DNA of 64,000 nt from an uncultured Acidobacteriota bacterium (GCA_951812665.1 CATOST010000008.1:1-64000), one strand, 5' to 3'; counted from the stretch's first letter, positions 9,288 to 18,567 are shown. The notes: generated by a model from the letters alone, not told the origin. Translations and numbers: made by a program.

Positions 9288-11729
9288 ATGACCGAGAAGA
9301 AGCAGCTGGCACCCCGCGCCGCCAGCATCCGATTTGTCGGGTCGATGAGCAGTCATGCCCTGCTACTGGGCCTCCTGGTCACCGTCAGCTATCTGCCGGT
9401 GCTTGAAGCCGGATTCGTCTGGGACGACGTGATCTTCGTCGACGAACCCGTGGTTCACAACTGGTCCGGGCTGTGGAATATCTGGTTCTCCCCGGCAGAC
9501 ATCAAGAAAGAAGGTCACTATTGGCCCATCGTCTATACGAGTTTCTGGTTGGAGCACAAGCTTTGGGGGCTGGACCCGCTAGGCTATCACGTCGTCAACC
9601 TGCTGTTGCATCTCGTAAACGTCCTGCTGATCTGGCGCCTCCTTGAGCGTCTGGCCGTGCCCGGCTCCTGGATCATCGCGGCCGTCTTTGCCGTCCACCC
9701 TCTGCATGTCGAGTCGGTCGCCTGGGTCATCGAGCGCAAGGACCTGCTTTCGGCGTTGTTCTACCTGACCGCCGTTTTCACCTGGGTCCGGTTCGTGGAG
9801 GCACCGAAGCCGGCCCGTTACCTGCTGGCGCTGGTTCTGTTCTCGGCCGGCCTGTTATCCAAGTCCATCGTGGTGACGCTACCCGTGGCGCTCTTGATCT
9901 GGCACTGGTGGCAAATAGGCCGTGTGACACGGACCGAATTGATCCGGCTGGCGCCATTCTTCGCGGTGGCACTGGTCATTACGGCCCTTGATCTGTCGTT
10001 CTACACCTCGCGGGAGCCACTGGCGCTCGGCTATTCCTTCGTCGAGCGTATCCTGATTGCCACCCGCGCGCTGTGGCATTACGTGGGCAAGCTGCTGTGG
10101 CCGACCGGTCTTGCCATTATTTATCCGCTTTGGGAAATCCGGCCGGCGGACCCGGTTTCCTGGATCTGGGTCTTGGCTGCGGCTGCCCTGGCGGCGCTGC
10201 TCTGGTTCGGCCGGGAGCGGTTGGGACGGGGACCTCTGGCAGGAGCTCTATTCTTTGCCGTGACGCTGTCACCGGTACTCGGTTTCGTCGACTATGGATA
10301 CATGCAGTTCTCTCTGGTCGCGGACCGGTTCCAGTATCTGGCGGGTCTCGGCTTGCTGGCGGTGCTCCTCGGCGCGGCGACGCATGGCGTCAGCCTGCTT
10401 CCGGCCGCGATGAGAACCTGGGCCGGGGGCATGCTCGTCTCCATACTGGCGCTACTGGGCACACTCACGTGGCACCAAGCGGGCTTATATCGGGACCCGA
10501 TCACCTTTTTCAGCCACATCGTCGCGCATAATCCCGAGGCGCGGGACGCCCACCTCAACCTGATGGGTCCCCTTTCGGATGCTGGTCGCCACGAGGAGGC
10601 GCTGGCCGCGGGCCGCATCGGCGTGGAGCAGCGACCCGACAATGCGGCTATTCATTCCAATCTTGGCCGGGTTCTCATCCGACTGGATCGCCTCGATGAG
10701 GCTGAAGCGGCGCTGGACACGGCCCTGGGGCTCGATCCCCGGCATCTAAACGCGAACCAGAACCTCGGGGAAATCTTGCGGAAACAAGGCCGGTACGCCG
10801 AGGCGATCGAGACCTACCGGAGGGTGCTCGAAATCGATGACAGCCTCGTGCAGGGATACGCCGGACTCGGCATCGCGCTGTTCCATACGGGACGCTACCA
10901 GGACGCGATTGCGCCACTGGAGAAAGCGCTTGCATTGGAGCCTGACGCCCCGTTCGCGGGTGAGCTCTCACTGTACGCGGGGCGCGCGGCGCGCGAAGTG
11001 GACCGGCTCGACTCTGCAAGTGCGCATTTCCGGCGCGCCGCGGCATTGACGCCGGATCCTGTGGATGCCCTGGTGGAATTGTCCAACGTGATGTTCTTGC
11101 GGGACCGCGACGACGAATCCGAGGAGTATCTGCGCCGCGCTCGTGAGCTGCGTCCCAGCGATCCCGCGATGCTCTTCAGCGTGGGCGAGGCGCTCAGGAA
11201 GGCGGAACGGCATGAGGAGGCGATCGTCTTTTACCGTGAATCGCTGCGAATCGACCCGCACTTCGTCGGTTCCCGGGTTGGCCTGGGCGCAGCGTTTTTC
11301 AATCTCAAACGCTACGAAGAAGCCTTCGATGCTCTGACACGGGCGACCATGGCGAAAACGGACCCGGAAACGGCGGCGTCGGCGCACTACCTGGCGGGCC
11401 GGACTCTGTTGGAATTGGATCGGCCGGCGGAAGCGGCGGTGCATTTCGAGAGCGCGCTGGAACGCGATCCGAAACACACGAAAGCACTGGACCATCTGGC
11501 CCATTTGAGGTTTGGACAGAAGAAGTACCAGGATGCGCTCGACCTGTATCGAACCCACGCGACTCTGAAACCCGACAGCGTCACCGTCCATGCCAACATC
11601 GGCGTGACGCTGTACTTCCTAGGACGTCATGCCGAAGCGCTGGAAAGCATGGAACGCGTGCTCCGGCTTGACCCGGACCACCAAATGGCCCGGAAAATGG
11701 TCGCTCAACTCCGCAAAGTCAACCAATAA
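9288..11729 (+). CDS. TMTC-like membrane glycosyltransferase with TPR domain
   Basis: 813 residues. The N-terminal half (about 20-400) is polytopic and resembles eukaryotic TMTC O-mannosyltransferases and related bacterial proteins: 'GFVWDDVIFVDEP' early in the chain (acidic pair in the first periplasmic loop), 'YWPIVYTSFWLEHKLWGLDPLGYH', 'VHPLHVESVAWVIERKDLLSALF', 'LSPVLGF', 'ADRFQYLAGLG'. The C-terminal half is a long tetratricopeptide solenoid of about ten repeats (pattern 'GRxxEAxxxxxxxLxxDP'), probably facing the periplasm to bind acceptor proteins. With the adjacent lipid-phosphate mannose synthase it suggests protein O-glycosylation. The family assignment is firm for architecture; the transferred sugar and the acceptor are inferred. 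Confidence 0.82.
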   Translation: MTEKKQLAPRAASIRFVGSMSSHALLLGLLVTVSYLPVLEAGFVWDDVIFVDEPVVHNWSGLWNIWFSPADIKKEGHYWPIVYTSFWLEHKLWGLDPLGYHVVNLLLHLVNVLLIWRLLERLAVPGSWIIAAVFAVHPLHVESVAWVIERKDLLSALFYLTAVFTWVRFVEAPKPARYLLALVLFSAGLLSKSIVVTLPVALLIWHWWQIGRVTRTELIRLAPFFAVALVITALDLSFYTSREPLALGYSFVERILIATRALWHYVGKLLWPTGLAIIYPLWEIRPADPVSWIWVLAAAALAALLWFGRERLGRGPLAGALFFAVTLSPVLGFVDYGYMQFSLVADRFQYLAGLGLLAVLLGAATHGVSLLPAAMRTWAGGMLVSILALLGTLTWHQAGLYRDPITFFSHIVAHNPEARDAHLNLMGPLSDAGRHEEALAAGRIGVEQRPDNAAIHSNLGRVLIRLDRLDEAEAALDTALGLDPRHLNANQNLGEILRKQGRYAEAIETYRRVLEIDDSLVQGYAGLGIALFHTGRYQDAIAPLEKALALEPDAPFAGELSLYAGRAAREVDRLDSASAHFRRAAALTPDPVDALVELSNVMFLRDRDDESEEYLRRARELRPSDPAMLFSVGEALRKAERHEEAIVFYRESLRIDPHFVGSRVGLGAAFFNLKRYEEAFDALTRATMAKTDPETAASAHYLAGRTLLELDRPAEAAVHFESALERDPKHTKALDHLAHLRFGQKKYQDALDLYRTHATLKPDSVTVHANIGVTLYFLGRHAEALESMERVLRLDPDHQMARKMVAQLRKVNQ

Positions 11730-11776
11730 CCCGTCCATTTGATCGTTCCCGCGGGATTCCTACAGGAGCTGATTCA

Positions 11777-11894
11777 GCTGCCTGTTTGTTGCCTGTTCAG
11801 GACGCCAAACATAGGGAGTCAACCACTTCACCGATTCGGCGAAGAACCCGGCAAATGACTGATAAAGTTAATGTTTTGTAGTTCTTGACTGAGG
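11777..11894 (+). repeat. 118-bp dispersed repeat, copy A
   Basis: This stretch matches 58977-59094 in the same orientation, with the same length, sharing the start 'gctgcctgtttgttgcctg' and the end 'gttgactgagg' (here 'gttcttgactgagg'). By eye about four in five bases agree. It fills the gap between the convergent TMTC-like and DinB genes and runs into the last codons of the DinB gene. Differences are not concentrated at third codon positions, so it is probably not coding. Confidence 0.75.
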
Positions 11895-12425
11895 GGAAGA
11901 CGGGATTGGAAATCGCCGCTCGACGTGCGCGAGATGATGGCGGCCGTGCCAGGCGTAGGCGCCAACCATGATCGCCAGTCTCGAAGCGCCCGACTCCGGG
12001 TGGACGAACTCCCGCTGGAGCTGCCCCCGGCTCAAGCTGCGCAGCAGATCCACCCAGCGGCCGTGCAGGGCCGCCAGGAGATCGAGCGAAGAAGCGACCG
12101 GTTCCCGACTGTCCGGCAGCTCGGCCCAACTCTTCTCGTCGTAGGCCTTGATCACGGGCCGGTCTTCCGTCAGCGCCAACTTGAATCGAACGTAGCTGTT
12201 CATATGACTGTCGGTCAGGTGGTGGACCACTTGCCGGACGGTCCAGCCACCCGGACGGTACGGGGTGTCCAGTTGGCCGTCGGTCAACGGAGAGACCGCC
12301 CGCCGGAGGTCGGCCGGCAACGCCGCAATGTCGTCGATCCAGGCGGCGACCCGATCACGGGCGACCTCTCCCTCGAGTGAGAATTTTCCAATCGGATATC
12401 GAAGATCAGTTGTCGGTGGATTCAT
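11868..12425 (-). CDS. DinB-fold YfiT/BstA-like putative thiol transferase
   Basis: 185 residues. It begins 'DLRYPIGKF', typical of the YfiT branch of the DinB superfamily, followed by a four-helix bundle with metal ligands in 'RPGGWTVRQVVHHLTDSH' (His69) and 'AYAWHGRHHLAHV' (His160, His164). Relatives are metal-dependent bacillithiol-type S-transferases or hydrolases; the substrate here is unknown. The start codon overlaps the stop of the upstream SRPBCC gene by four bases (ATGA), so the two are translationally coupled. The last residues ('SPQSRTTKH') lie inside dispersed repeat copy A, so the C-terminus may have been replaced by the repeat. Confidence 0.85.
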   Translation of the reverse strand: MNPPTTDLRYPIGKFSLEGEVARDRVAAWIDDIAALPADLRRAVSPLTDGQLDTPYRPGGWTVRQVVHHLTDSHMNSYVRFKLALTEDRPVIKAYDEKSWAELPDSREPVASSLDLLAALHGRWVDLLRSLSRGQLQREFVHPESGASRLAIMVGAYAWHGRHHLAHVERRFPIPSSPQSRTTKH

Positions 12426-13105
12426 ATTCGATCACCTGTTTGGCTAGTCTCGGCAGCCGCGCCACTGGTGGTCTCGTCCCCTTCGCCAGTGTAGAATGCG
12501 GTCGTGTGCCCGGCCCGCGAACGCGCGGCGGCGGGATCGGTTCCGAACGCGACGGCCGCTTGTTCCCACCCCTCGCTGCTGCCGCCGATGAACGCCCGCC
12601 CGTCCGGCGAAACCGCGAATGCGGCCGGGTCGGGCATCGGCGCGGCCGGTTGCGCAAGATGGATCGCGAGTCCCAGCAGACCCAATTCCCAGCCGACGCC
12701 GAGCGCACCCGGCCCGTACTCATCCCAGTGTTCCGAAACCTGCTGGGTGTGCGTCAGGGTCAGGCGGGCACCGCCGGCGCCATCGCCCGAGCAGTGGACT
12801 TCCACCCAACTGACTTCCCGGCCGAACTCCCATGTGACCGCGAAATGGGACAAAGGTTCGCACGCCGTGATCGCGCCGCCGGCGTTGCCTTCCAATTGAT
12901 AGCGGCCGCCAGGTTCGAGCTCGCCGCCGACCGGTAGAAACCAGCGCGGAATCCGCTCGCCGTTGGTCACAGCGTCCCACAAGTCCGCGACCGTCGTCGG
13001 GTAGCTGCGAGAAAGCGTGACCGCTCGAGCGGGCCGCCCATCCCGCTCCATCGACCATACGGAACGCTCTGCGGCGCCAAGGTTGCCTTCGACATCGAAG
13101 TCCAT
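12422..13105 (-). CDS. SRPBCC/AHSA1-family protein
   Basis: 227 residues. 'ARAVTLSRSYPTTVADLWDAVTNGERIPRWFLP' followed by 'GGRYQLEGNAGGAI' and 'ESLSHFAVTWEF'-like segments is the AHSA1 (activator of Hsp90 ATPase homology) branch of the START-like SRPBCC fold. It binds hydrophobic ligands, and members often travel with DinB or ArsR genes. The ATG at 13105 has no obvious Shine-Dalgarno but has an AT-rich 'tatatatata' just upstream, so a leaderless transcript is possible. It is coupled by an ATGA overlap to the YfiT-like gene, suggesting joint function, perhaps in small-molecule detoxification (inference). The last 30 residues are low-complexity Ala/Thr/Gly and may be disordered. Confidence 0.8.
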   Translation of the reverse strand: MDFDVEGNLGAAERSVWSMERDGRPARAVTLSRSYPTTVADLWDAVTNGERIPRWFLPVGGELEPGGRYQLEGNAGGAITACEPLSHFAVTWEFGREVSWVEVHCSGDGAGGARLTLTHTQQVSEHWDEYGPGALGVGWELGLLGLAIHLAQPAAPMPDPAAFAVSPDGRAFIGGSSEGWEQAAVAFGTDPAAARSRAGHTTAFYTGEGDETTSGAAAETSQTGDRI

Positions 13106-13168
13106 GGTCTCTATATATATAATGTATCCGGTCCGCCGTTGGACCCCGGGAGCGCCGGATTCCTCGTC

Positions 13169-13717
13169 CTACGACAACCTTTTCGCGTTCCCGCCGGCTT
13201 TCTCGAAAACCGGATTCGCGTTGTACTCGTCGGATTTGCCCGGCGGAATACTCAGGGATTCCCACGAATTCCCGCGGAAGCACTTGCCCAGGTAGACGAT
13301 CTGTCCGACGTGATAGGACGCGTGGGCCAGAGAGCGCAGCAGGGCCTCATCGACGCCCATGGACACGCCCCGGATGACCACGGAACGGCTCAGATCGTCA
13401 TCGGTGAGCCCTTGGAGCGAGCCAAAGAGCACCCGCCACCCCCGGTCCCACTTCTCCTGGATCTCGGCGCGCGATGGCATCCGCGGTTCGAATTCCGAGT
13501 CCCGGTTCCGCCAGGGCTTCTCGCCGTCGGTGTTCAGGAAGTCCGTGAACCGGGATTCGAGATTGCCAGCGATGTGCCAGACGATCATGGCGATGGAGTT
13601 GGCCCCCGCCGTGTCCGTCACCAGCTCCCCGGTGCTCAACTGGCGGAAAGTCCCCTCGCCGAGAGCCATGTAGCGCTGGTACTCGGCTTCGATCAGTGAC
13701 AGCAGTCCTCGATTCAT
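13169..13717 (-). CDS. DUF1572/DinB-like protein
   Basis: 182 residues resembling the DUF1572 group of DinB-fold proteins. It has an N-terminal helix, 'SIAMIVWHIAGNLESRFTDFL' with His48, 'DGEKPWRNRDSEFE', and the second metal-ligand helix 'LRSLAHASYHVGQIVYLGK' with His132 and His136. The three histidines fit the DinB metal site. Function is unknown; relatives are taken to be metal-dependent hydrolases or transferases. It lies 64 bases upstream of the SRPBCC and YfiT-like genes on the same strand, so three stress- or thiol-related small proteins may be co-transcribed. Confidence 0.82.
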   Translation of the reverse strand: MNRGLLSLIEAEYQRYMALGEGTFRQLSTGELVTDTAGANSIAMIVWHIAGNLESRFTDFLNTDGEKPWRNRDSEFEPRMPSRAEIQEKWDRGWRVLFGSLQGLTDDDLSRSVVIRGVSMGVDEALLRSLAHASYHVGQIVYLGKCFRGNSWESLSIPPGKSDEYNANPVFEKAGGNAKRLS

Positions 13718-13983
13718 CGCGCCCTCCCCAACTTCCCGAAAAGATGCCGTTTAGGATACACTGTGGCCGCTGGACGAGCCCCCGGGCGGCTTCCTTCACG
13801 AAACTTGCAACCCGAAGCCGGTTCGTGCATCCTTACAAATCATACGGCGTGACAATTTGAACCGAAGGTTCTGTTAACGGGAAATATCGGAACCGAGGTA
13901 AAGACAGGGCCCGCAGCCGGGCACGAATTCCCATCTTGGAGATCAACGCTTCATCCCTGAAAGAGCGGAAAAACTGCCCACAC

Positions 13984-14382
13984 TCACGCCTGCGGCGAAT
14001 CACCCGGGTCCATCAGGGCTTGCCGGATCGTCTTTGCCATCCTCCAGGCCGTGACACGGGAGATTCCCAATCCCTCATGCAACGTCAACATGGAAGTTCT
14101 CAGGGGCATATCGGAGGAGAGCAGGTGAATCGCCAACACCCAGGTCCTCAGCTTGGTCTTGTTCTGTCCCAGGAGGGTCCCCTTGCGGACGCTGTAGTAC
14201 CCCTTGCAGTCCTTGCACCGGTAGCGCATGGCCACTTGGCGCCGATCCCGGGTTCGGTGCCGGTACCAGCGGTCGGAGCCGCAAGCGGGGCACCAGAGTT
14301 GGCCTTGCCAGCGGATGGCGGCCAGCCATTGTTCGGCGGATTCCTCGTCGGGGAAAGTCTGGAATAATTCAGGAAGAGTCAT
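13984..14382 (-). pseudogene. IS1595-family transposase fragment
   Basis: About 132 residues from 'MTLPELFQTFPDEESAEQWL'. There is a zinc-ribbon 'CPACG...YRCKDCKGYYSVRKGT' and the helical segment 'LRTWVLAIHLL...GISRVTAWRMAKTIR', exactly the N-terminal third of ISXO2/IS1595 transposases. The DDE catalytic domain that should follow (another 180 or so residues) is absent; the frame stops after 'MDPGDSPQA'. It is therefore an inactive fragment or solo zinc-ribbon/HTH protein. Confidence 0.85.
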
Positions 14383-14582
14383 GAGCGAACCTGCGGCGGG
14401 GCCGACCATACGGCCCCTTCAGGGGTGCCACAGGGAAACCCGAGGGAGCTTGCGCGTCGTCACTGTCGGGTAACGAAGGGCTCGGGATAGGACTCCACAC
14501 CGGGCTTCTCCAAGCCACCAGAAGGTAGGAAGGATGGTTTTAAAACCCGCCTCTGGGGCCTGGATGTCGCTAGTGGATCGCC

Positions 14583-14621
14583 AAAAAAGGGGGAGCCCGA
14601 AATGGACCCCCCCCTTTTTTT
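14583..14621. terminator. Bidirectional stem-loop terminator
   Basis: A run of A then G (14583-14593) pairs with a run of C then T (14107-14121 within this line, i.e. up to 14621), giving a GC stem flanked by A and T tracts in both directions. It sits 20 bases past the stop of the leftward acidic secreted protein and would also stop rightward transcription. Confidence 0.7.
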
Positions 14622-14640
14622 CGCGATCCGTCGATGTCAC

Positions 14641-16617
14641 CTAATTGTTTTCAGGGGGTGGCCTTGTGATGATGTCATCAGTAAAGCCATCCGGTGTATC
14701 ATCGTCATCGTAGTCGATTTCGGCCCTTAGCGTATCGTCCGAAGACGGATTAGACTTCAGCGACCAAGAGGCGGCGAAAGTCGACTCCGCAGTCAGGAAC
14801 TTCAACACGAGCTGTCCGGTGGTGACGAATGTACGATCTGTGTTCGCCTCTTCCACGACCAACGTACCCGTGTTGTAGGTCCGCTCGTCCGAAGTCGGAA
14901 CACCGTCATTGTCCTCGACCGTGGAGCCGTCTGCGGCGTCGCCGTCTCCAAAGTCCATCTTGCACGTCAAACCGCTACGCAGGAACTTGATCAATCCCGG
15001 GGTGGCATTCATCATCGGATCCATACCGGCGTTATCAAGACCAGCAAAGTCCTTCATACCTGAGGATGCCGTGGGAACGATGCTCGTGAGATCGGCCAGA
15101 GTCCAAGCACCGGGGATCATGGTTCCGGTACATTTGGCAAGATCGGCATCGGTCATGACACGGATACCGTCCACGATGATATTGACACCCGGAGGAGCGT
15201 CGGGAGACTCCGTGCCACCGAATACGGGATCATCTACAGCTGCGGGGTCCGGCAATGCGTCGCCCATATTGTCCTGAAGGGTCACCTTGTAACCCGTCTT
15301 GGCGGCGATCAAGCTGTAGTCGCCACCCTTACCCTTGGCCTGGTCGCCAAAGTCGTCGGCCAAGGACAGAAGCGGCACAACCTGGTGGGTTTCCTCTCCG
15401 CCGCCGTAAAGAGCCGGCAACAGGATACCTCCTCCGTTGAGGCCTCTATTGTAGGCAGTCCCATTGGCAATTTTTCCTTGTTCGGCGGTGTCGTCGTCGA
15501 CGGCATTGCCTCCAGCGTTCGCGTATCCGTCGACGGAATTGGAGATGATCCGCTCATTCCCGGCGGCGTCCTTTTCGGCCAAACGGCCGCCAAACATGAA
15601 CATGTCTTCTTGGGGTGGAGTTGTAGCCGGTGTGATGTCGGCGACATCGTTGTCCATGTCGGCCGGATTCGCACCGTTCAGAGTCATGTAATCACCCAGC
15701 ATCATCATGTTGTTATTGTTATTGACAGCTGGCCGGACGAGCGGCGTACCGCCCCAGGATGCGGTCTGGTCGGATCCACCCGCGGCGGTGGAGGTGAGCG
15801 CCTCCGTGAAATTTCCAGTCAGGTGGTTGAATGCGACGGGCTCCGCGTTACCCACGTTCAGGTCGCCTACGTTTTTCGTGGTCGGATCCTTTGCTATCTG
15901 TACAACTCCTCCTGTCACCTCGGCCGACGCTCTAAACCCCGTTCCATCGGAACAATCATCGGCTCCGTCATCTCCATGTTCTGTGTGGGTAATGGCGGAT
16001 GCAGTAATGGAAATGGATCCGCATTCGTCGATGTTGTCCGTTCCGTGCATTCCCTCAACGAGGTAGGTGGGGAATAGGACGTTCGCCGTGGACTGGCCAC
16101 CGAGCAACCCCTTCTCATCGTCCTCAACGCCGTCGGTGCCATCGATATCCATGTCCAAGGCCATGTTCGCTCCTACCGCGGTGACGACGATCAGAAAACG
16201 ACCGGAATTGATCCCGTCATGTTTCACATCGTCCTCATCCGTATGGGTCATTGCGGGGAGGGCGCCAAGAACCTCGCTCACGTTCGTTTCCGAGCCCGGG
16301 ATATCCTCATCATCTTCATCCTGCATTGCCGTGCCCGGAATCGAGTGGTCGAAGGGGTCGACCAGAACGTTTCCGCCGCCGGGGATGACTCTGAGGTAAT
16401 AGAGAACCATTGCCATCTCGTCGTTGTAGTACTGAACCAGCGTCGTGACCGCGGCGGCATCGTTGCCGTTGCTCACGGAGATGTAGTTCTGGTGGTACAT
16501 GTTGCTGTGAAAGATCAACTGAGATCCCTTGTCGGCGGCAAGACCCTGATCCACGACCGCGGTGAGTGCGAGGATCGGGACGACGCCCAAAACCAGAATT
16601 TTGAAAATCGATTTCAT
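14641..16617 (-). CDS. Secreted acidic protein of unknown function
   Basis: 658 residues from the ATG at 16617, chosen because AAGGAG precedes it and 'MKSIFKILVLGVVPILALTAVV' is a clean signal peptide ending near 'GLAAD'. The longer in-frame extension to 16785 has no such support. The mature protein is rich in Asp, Asn and Gly, starts 'GSQLIFHSNMYHQNYISVSN', has a run of five Asn, and ends 'ITRPPPENN'. A few Cys (for example 'DECGS' and 'DDCSDG') could form disulphides. The N-terminal part (short beta strands, 'VQYYNDEMAMVLYYLRVIPGGG') suggests a beta-rich surface domain. No family recognised. A terminator follows the gene and a perfect palindrome lies in its leader, so it is probably transcribed alone. 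Confidence 0.72.
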   Translation of the reverse strand: MKSIFKILVLGVVPILALTAVVDQGLAADKGSQLIFHSNMYHQNYISVSNGNDAAAVTTLVQYYNDEMAMVLYYLRVIPGGGNVLVDPFDHSIPGTAMQDEDDEDIPGSETNVSEVLGALPAMTHTDEDDVKHDGINSGRFLIVVTAVGANMALDMDIDGTDGVEDDEKGLLGGQSTANVLFPTYLVEGMHGTDNIDECGSISITASAITHTEHGDDGADDCSDGTGFRASAEVTGGVVQIAKDPTTKNVGDLNVGNAEPVAFNHLTGNFTEALTSTAAGGSDQTASWGGTPLVRPAVNNNNNMMMLGDYMTLNGANPADMDNDVADITPATTPPQEDMFMFGGRLAEKDAAGNERIISNSVDGYANAGGNAVDDDTAEQGKIANGTAYNRGLNGGGILLPALYGGGEETHQVVPLLSLADDFGDQAKGKGGDYSLIAAKTGYKVTLQDNMGDALPDPAAVDDPVFGGTESPDAPPGVNIIVDGIRVMTDADLAKCTGTMIPGAWTLADLTSIVPTASSGMKDFAGLDNAGMDPMMNATPGLIKFLRSGLTCKMDFGDGDAADGSTVEDNDGVPTSDERTYNTGTLVVEEANTDRTFVTTGQLVLKFLTAESTFAASWSLKSNPSSDDTLRAEIDYDDDDTPDGFTDDIITRPPPENN

Positions 16618-16707
16618 TTCGTAACTCCTTACTTGTTTGGTTGAAACAGAAAACACGCCAAAATTCACCGTTCTCACGCCTGTCCCATAGGCTATGCCCC
16701 TCCCCCT

Positions 16708-16735
16708 ACTTCCGATAATTCCCGTTATCGGAAGT
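16708..16735. promoter_or_regulatory. Perfect 11-bp inverted repeat in the leader
   Basis: The arms 'acttccgataa' and 'ttatcggaagt' are perfectly complementary around a six-base spacer, about 90 bases upstream of the start at 16617. There is no T tract, so it reads better as an operator or RNA hairpin than as a terminator. Candidate control site for the secreted acidic protein. Confidence 0.5.
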
Positions 16736-16827
16736 TCCCAGCAGGAACGGATGCCAACTAAGCAGAGTGCTCGTGACAGCGCCATTTGTTGTGAAGAAAC
16801 TTCAAGAAGACTATTTCGAAATTCCAG

Positions 16828-17310
16828 TCATGAAATGGGTTGAGGGGCGACACCGTTCATACGGAGCGGCAGCGCCCGAACCATTATCGATGAGCTGAAA
16901 CGATGAGCCGTGCCTGGGTCCGGGGTCCCCGACCGGACTGAAGGCAGGCCATCCTGGTATTCGAGACGACCATTTTGAAATCGCCTAGAACCCGTCGCGA
17001 TGGCCGTCCCTGGGGCCGAAAAGGGAGCGTCTTGAAGGCCCTGCAAATCCGTAACCTCAAAGTGAATCTGCCCGCCCTCGAGATTGCCCGCCGTCTCCTC
17101 AAGCAACAGGAGCCCCCCGACCCAAGCCGTCGAATCGTGAGCAACCCGAGGGATTGAGGCCGTCCTGGTCCCGGGGGAATCGAGAACGAAAGCAAAGTCT
17201 TCCGGACCGCCGCGTTCGAGGATGCGGGGACCGGCCATGTCCCTTTCCGTCCCAATGAGGTCGAGCTCCCCGTATCCGCACGACGGGATTGAGCGGGCCT
17301 TGGCGCCGAG
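16828..17310 (-). other. Coding-like remnant of unknown family
   Basis: A leftward frame through this otherwise empty stretch gives a plausible protein-like sequence ('LDLIGTERDMAGPRILERG', 'WVGGLLLLEETAGNLEGGQ'). It has no clear start with a ribosome-binding site and no family I recognise. It may be the decayed end of a secreted protein, or chance. Nothing else was seen between the palindrome and the integrase. Confidence 0.25.
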
Positions 17311-17553
17311 TGGTCAGACCTGTCCAGCCTGCTTCGAGTCCCTGCCGCTGGCATTGATGACCTCGCGCCGCAGGCGGAAGTCGATCACGGGAGAGTATGT
17401 GGCCAGCATTGAGGGTCGGAATCCCGCGAGCGCGAAACCCAGGCCGGTCCGGAGGAGGTGAGAGCCGATAGGCCCGGAAGCGGCTCCCGGCGCGCAAGGC
17501 CAGGTTTGACGACCGGCCCCATCGGCGATCGATCAAGGATCAAGCGGCTCTCT

Positions 17554-18567
17554 TCATGATCCTTTCTTATAGCGAATGCGAGCGACGGGCCCGCGGTCGG
17601 CAAGTTGACCCCGCACATATCGGCCCGGCATGTGCGGAGAAGTCCAGCGTCCGGCCTGTTGGAGTTCCACCAGAGATGCGCCCCGGCGGGCAAGGGATTG
17701 AGCCGACCCGATCCGGAGAGAGTGGCCCGAGACGCGGACACCGTCGATGCCGACTTGTTTGGCTCTGTCCTTGATCACCTGCCGGACGCTGCGGTCGCTG
17801 AGCGGTCCCTTCCTGACCGCACCCCCCACCCGGATCGGTCTGAACAACGGTCCGGTATTGAAGCCGGCCGCTGTCTTCCATGTCCGGATTCGCTCCATCG
17901 TGCTCGCCCCGAGAAAAAGGACGGCGCCCTCACCTTCCTGGTCGGTTTTGGACCGGCGGATCGAGACCAGGCCGGCGCCGTCTTTGGCCTCCTCGATGTC
18001 GGCGCACTGGAGCGCTGCGACTTCCGAAACCCGGAGCATGGCGTCGGACATGATCGAAACCAAAGCGGCGTCGCGGAGGGCCGACAACGACCCCGGATCA
18101 GAGGTCGCGATCAGGTCGGCGATGGTGTCGGCCATCTCCCAACTGATCCCTACGACTTGACCCCGGCCCCGTTGATGGCCTTCGCGACGGAACCCGGCCA
18201 GAATCCGATCCGTGGCGGGACCGACCGGTGACGGTGAACCCGTCATCCTGGCCTGAAAACGGACGGCGGACACGACCATGCTGGCCGAGGCGGGGGAGTG
18301 TCCACGATGAAACAGAGAAACCAGGTAGCTGGCGAGCCAACCGTCCGTGAGGCTCGCATCGTGTTTGGCCAGATAGTCCTGCAAACGCCGCAGGGCGCCT
18401 TGATAGGCTCGGTGCGTGTTCTTCGACAGGGACGCGGCGGCAAGATCGACAACTTTCTCGGGAGAGACGGTCAGCGACAAATCCAAAGTTTTGAGGGAGG
18501 CCTTTTCTATTTCGACATCGGAATCGATAACAGGGGAACTGGCATTGGTGCGTCGACGGTCGGGCAT
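17554..18567 (-). CDS. Tyrosine recombinase (site-specific integrase)
   Basis: 337 residues. A SAM-like core-binding domain (about 40-130, 'LSKNTHRAYQGALRRLQDYL') is followed by the catalytic domain with all expected residues: Arg179 in 'MLRVSEVAAL', Lys207 in 'RRSKTDQEG', His282 and Arg285 in 'GHSLRIGSAQSL', Trp308 in 'AGRWTSP', and the nucleophile Tyr317 in 'PGRYVRG'. The chain ends 'IRYKKGS', a normal length for the family. It would cut and rejoin DNA at a specific attachment site. It lies about 0.9 kb left of the duplicated beta-propeller/defence island and may have mobilised it, but no matching attachment site was proved. Confidence 0.9.
   Translation of the reverse strand: MPDRRRTNASSPVIDSDVEIEKASLKTLDLSLTVSPEKVVDLAAASLSKNTHRAYQGALRRLQDYLAKHDASLTDGWLASYLVSLFHRGHSPASASMVVSAVRFQARMTGSPSPVGPATDRILAGFRREGHQRGRGQVVGISWEMADTIADLIATSDPGSLSALRDAALVSIMSDAMLRVSEVAALQCADIEEAKDGAGLVSIRRSKTDQEGEGAVLFLGASTMERIRTWKTAAGFNTGPLFRPIRVGGAVRKGPLSDRSVRQVIKDRAKQVGIDGVRVSGHSLRIGSAQSLARRGASLVELQQAGRWTSPHMPGRYVRGQLADRGPVARIRYKKGS

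Noticed and set aside
17554..18567. Integron integrase with a cassette array
   Set aside because: The recombinase lacks the extra IntI-specific helix insertion as far as I can see, and no attC-like sites or cassette row follow.
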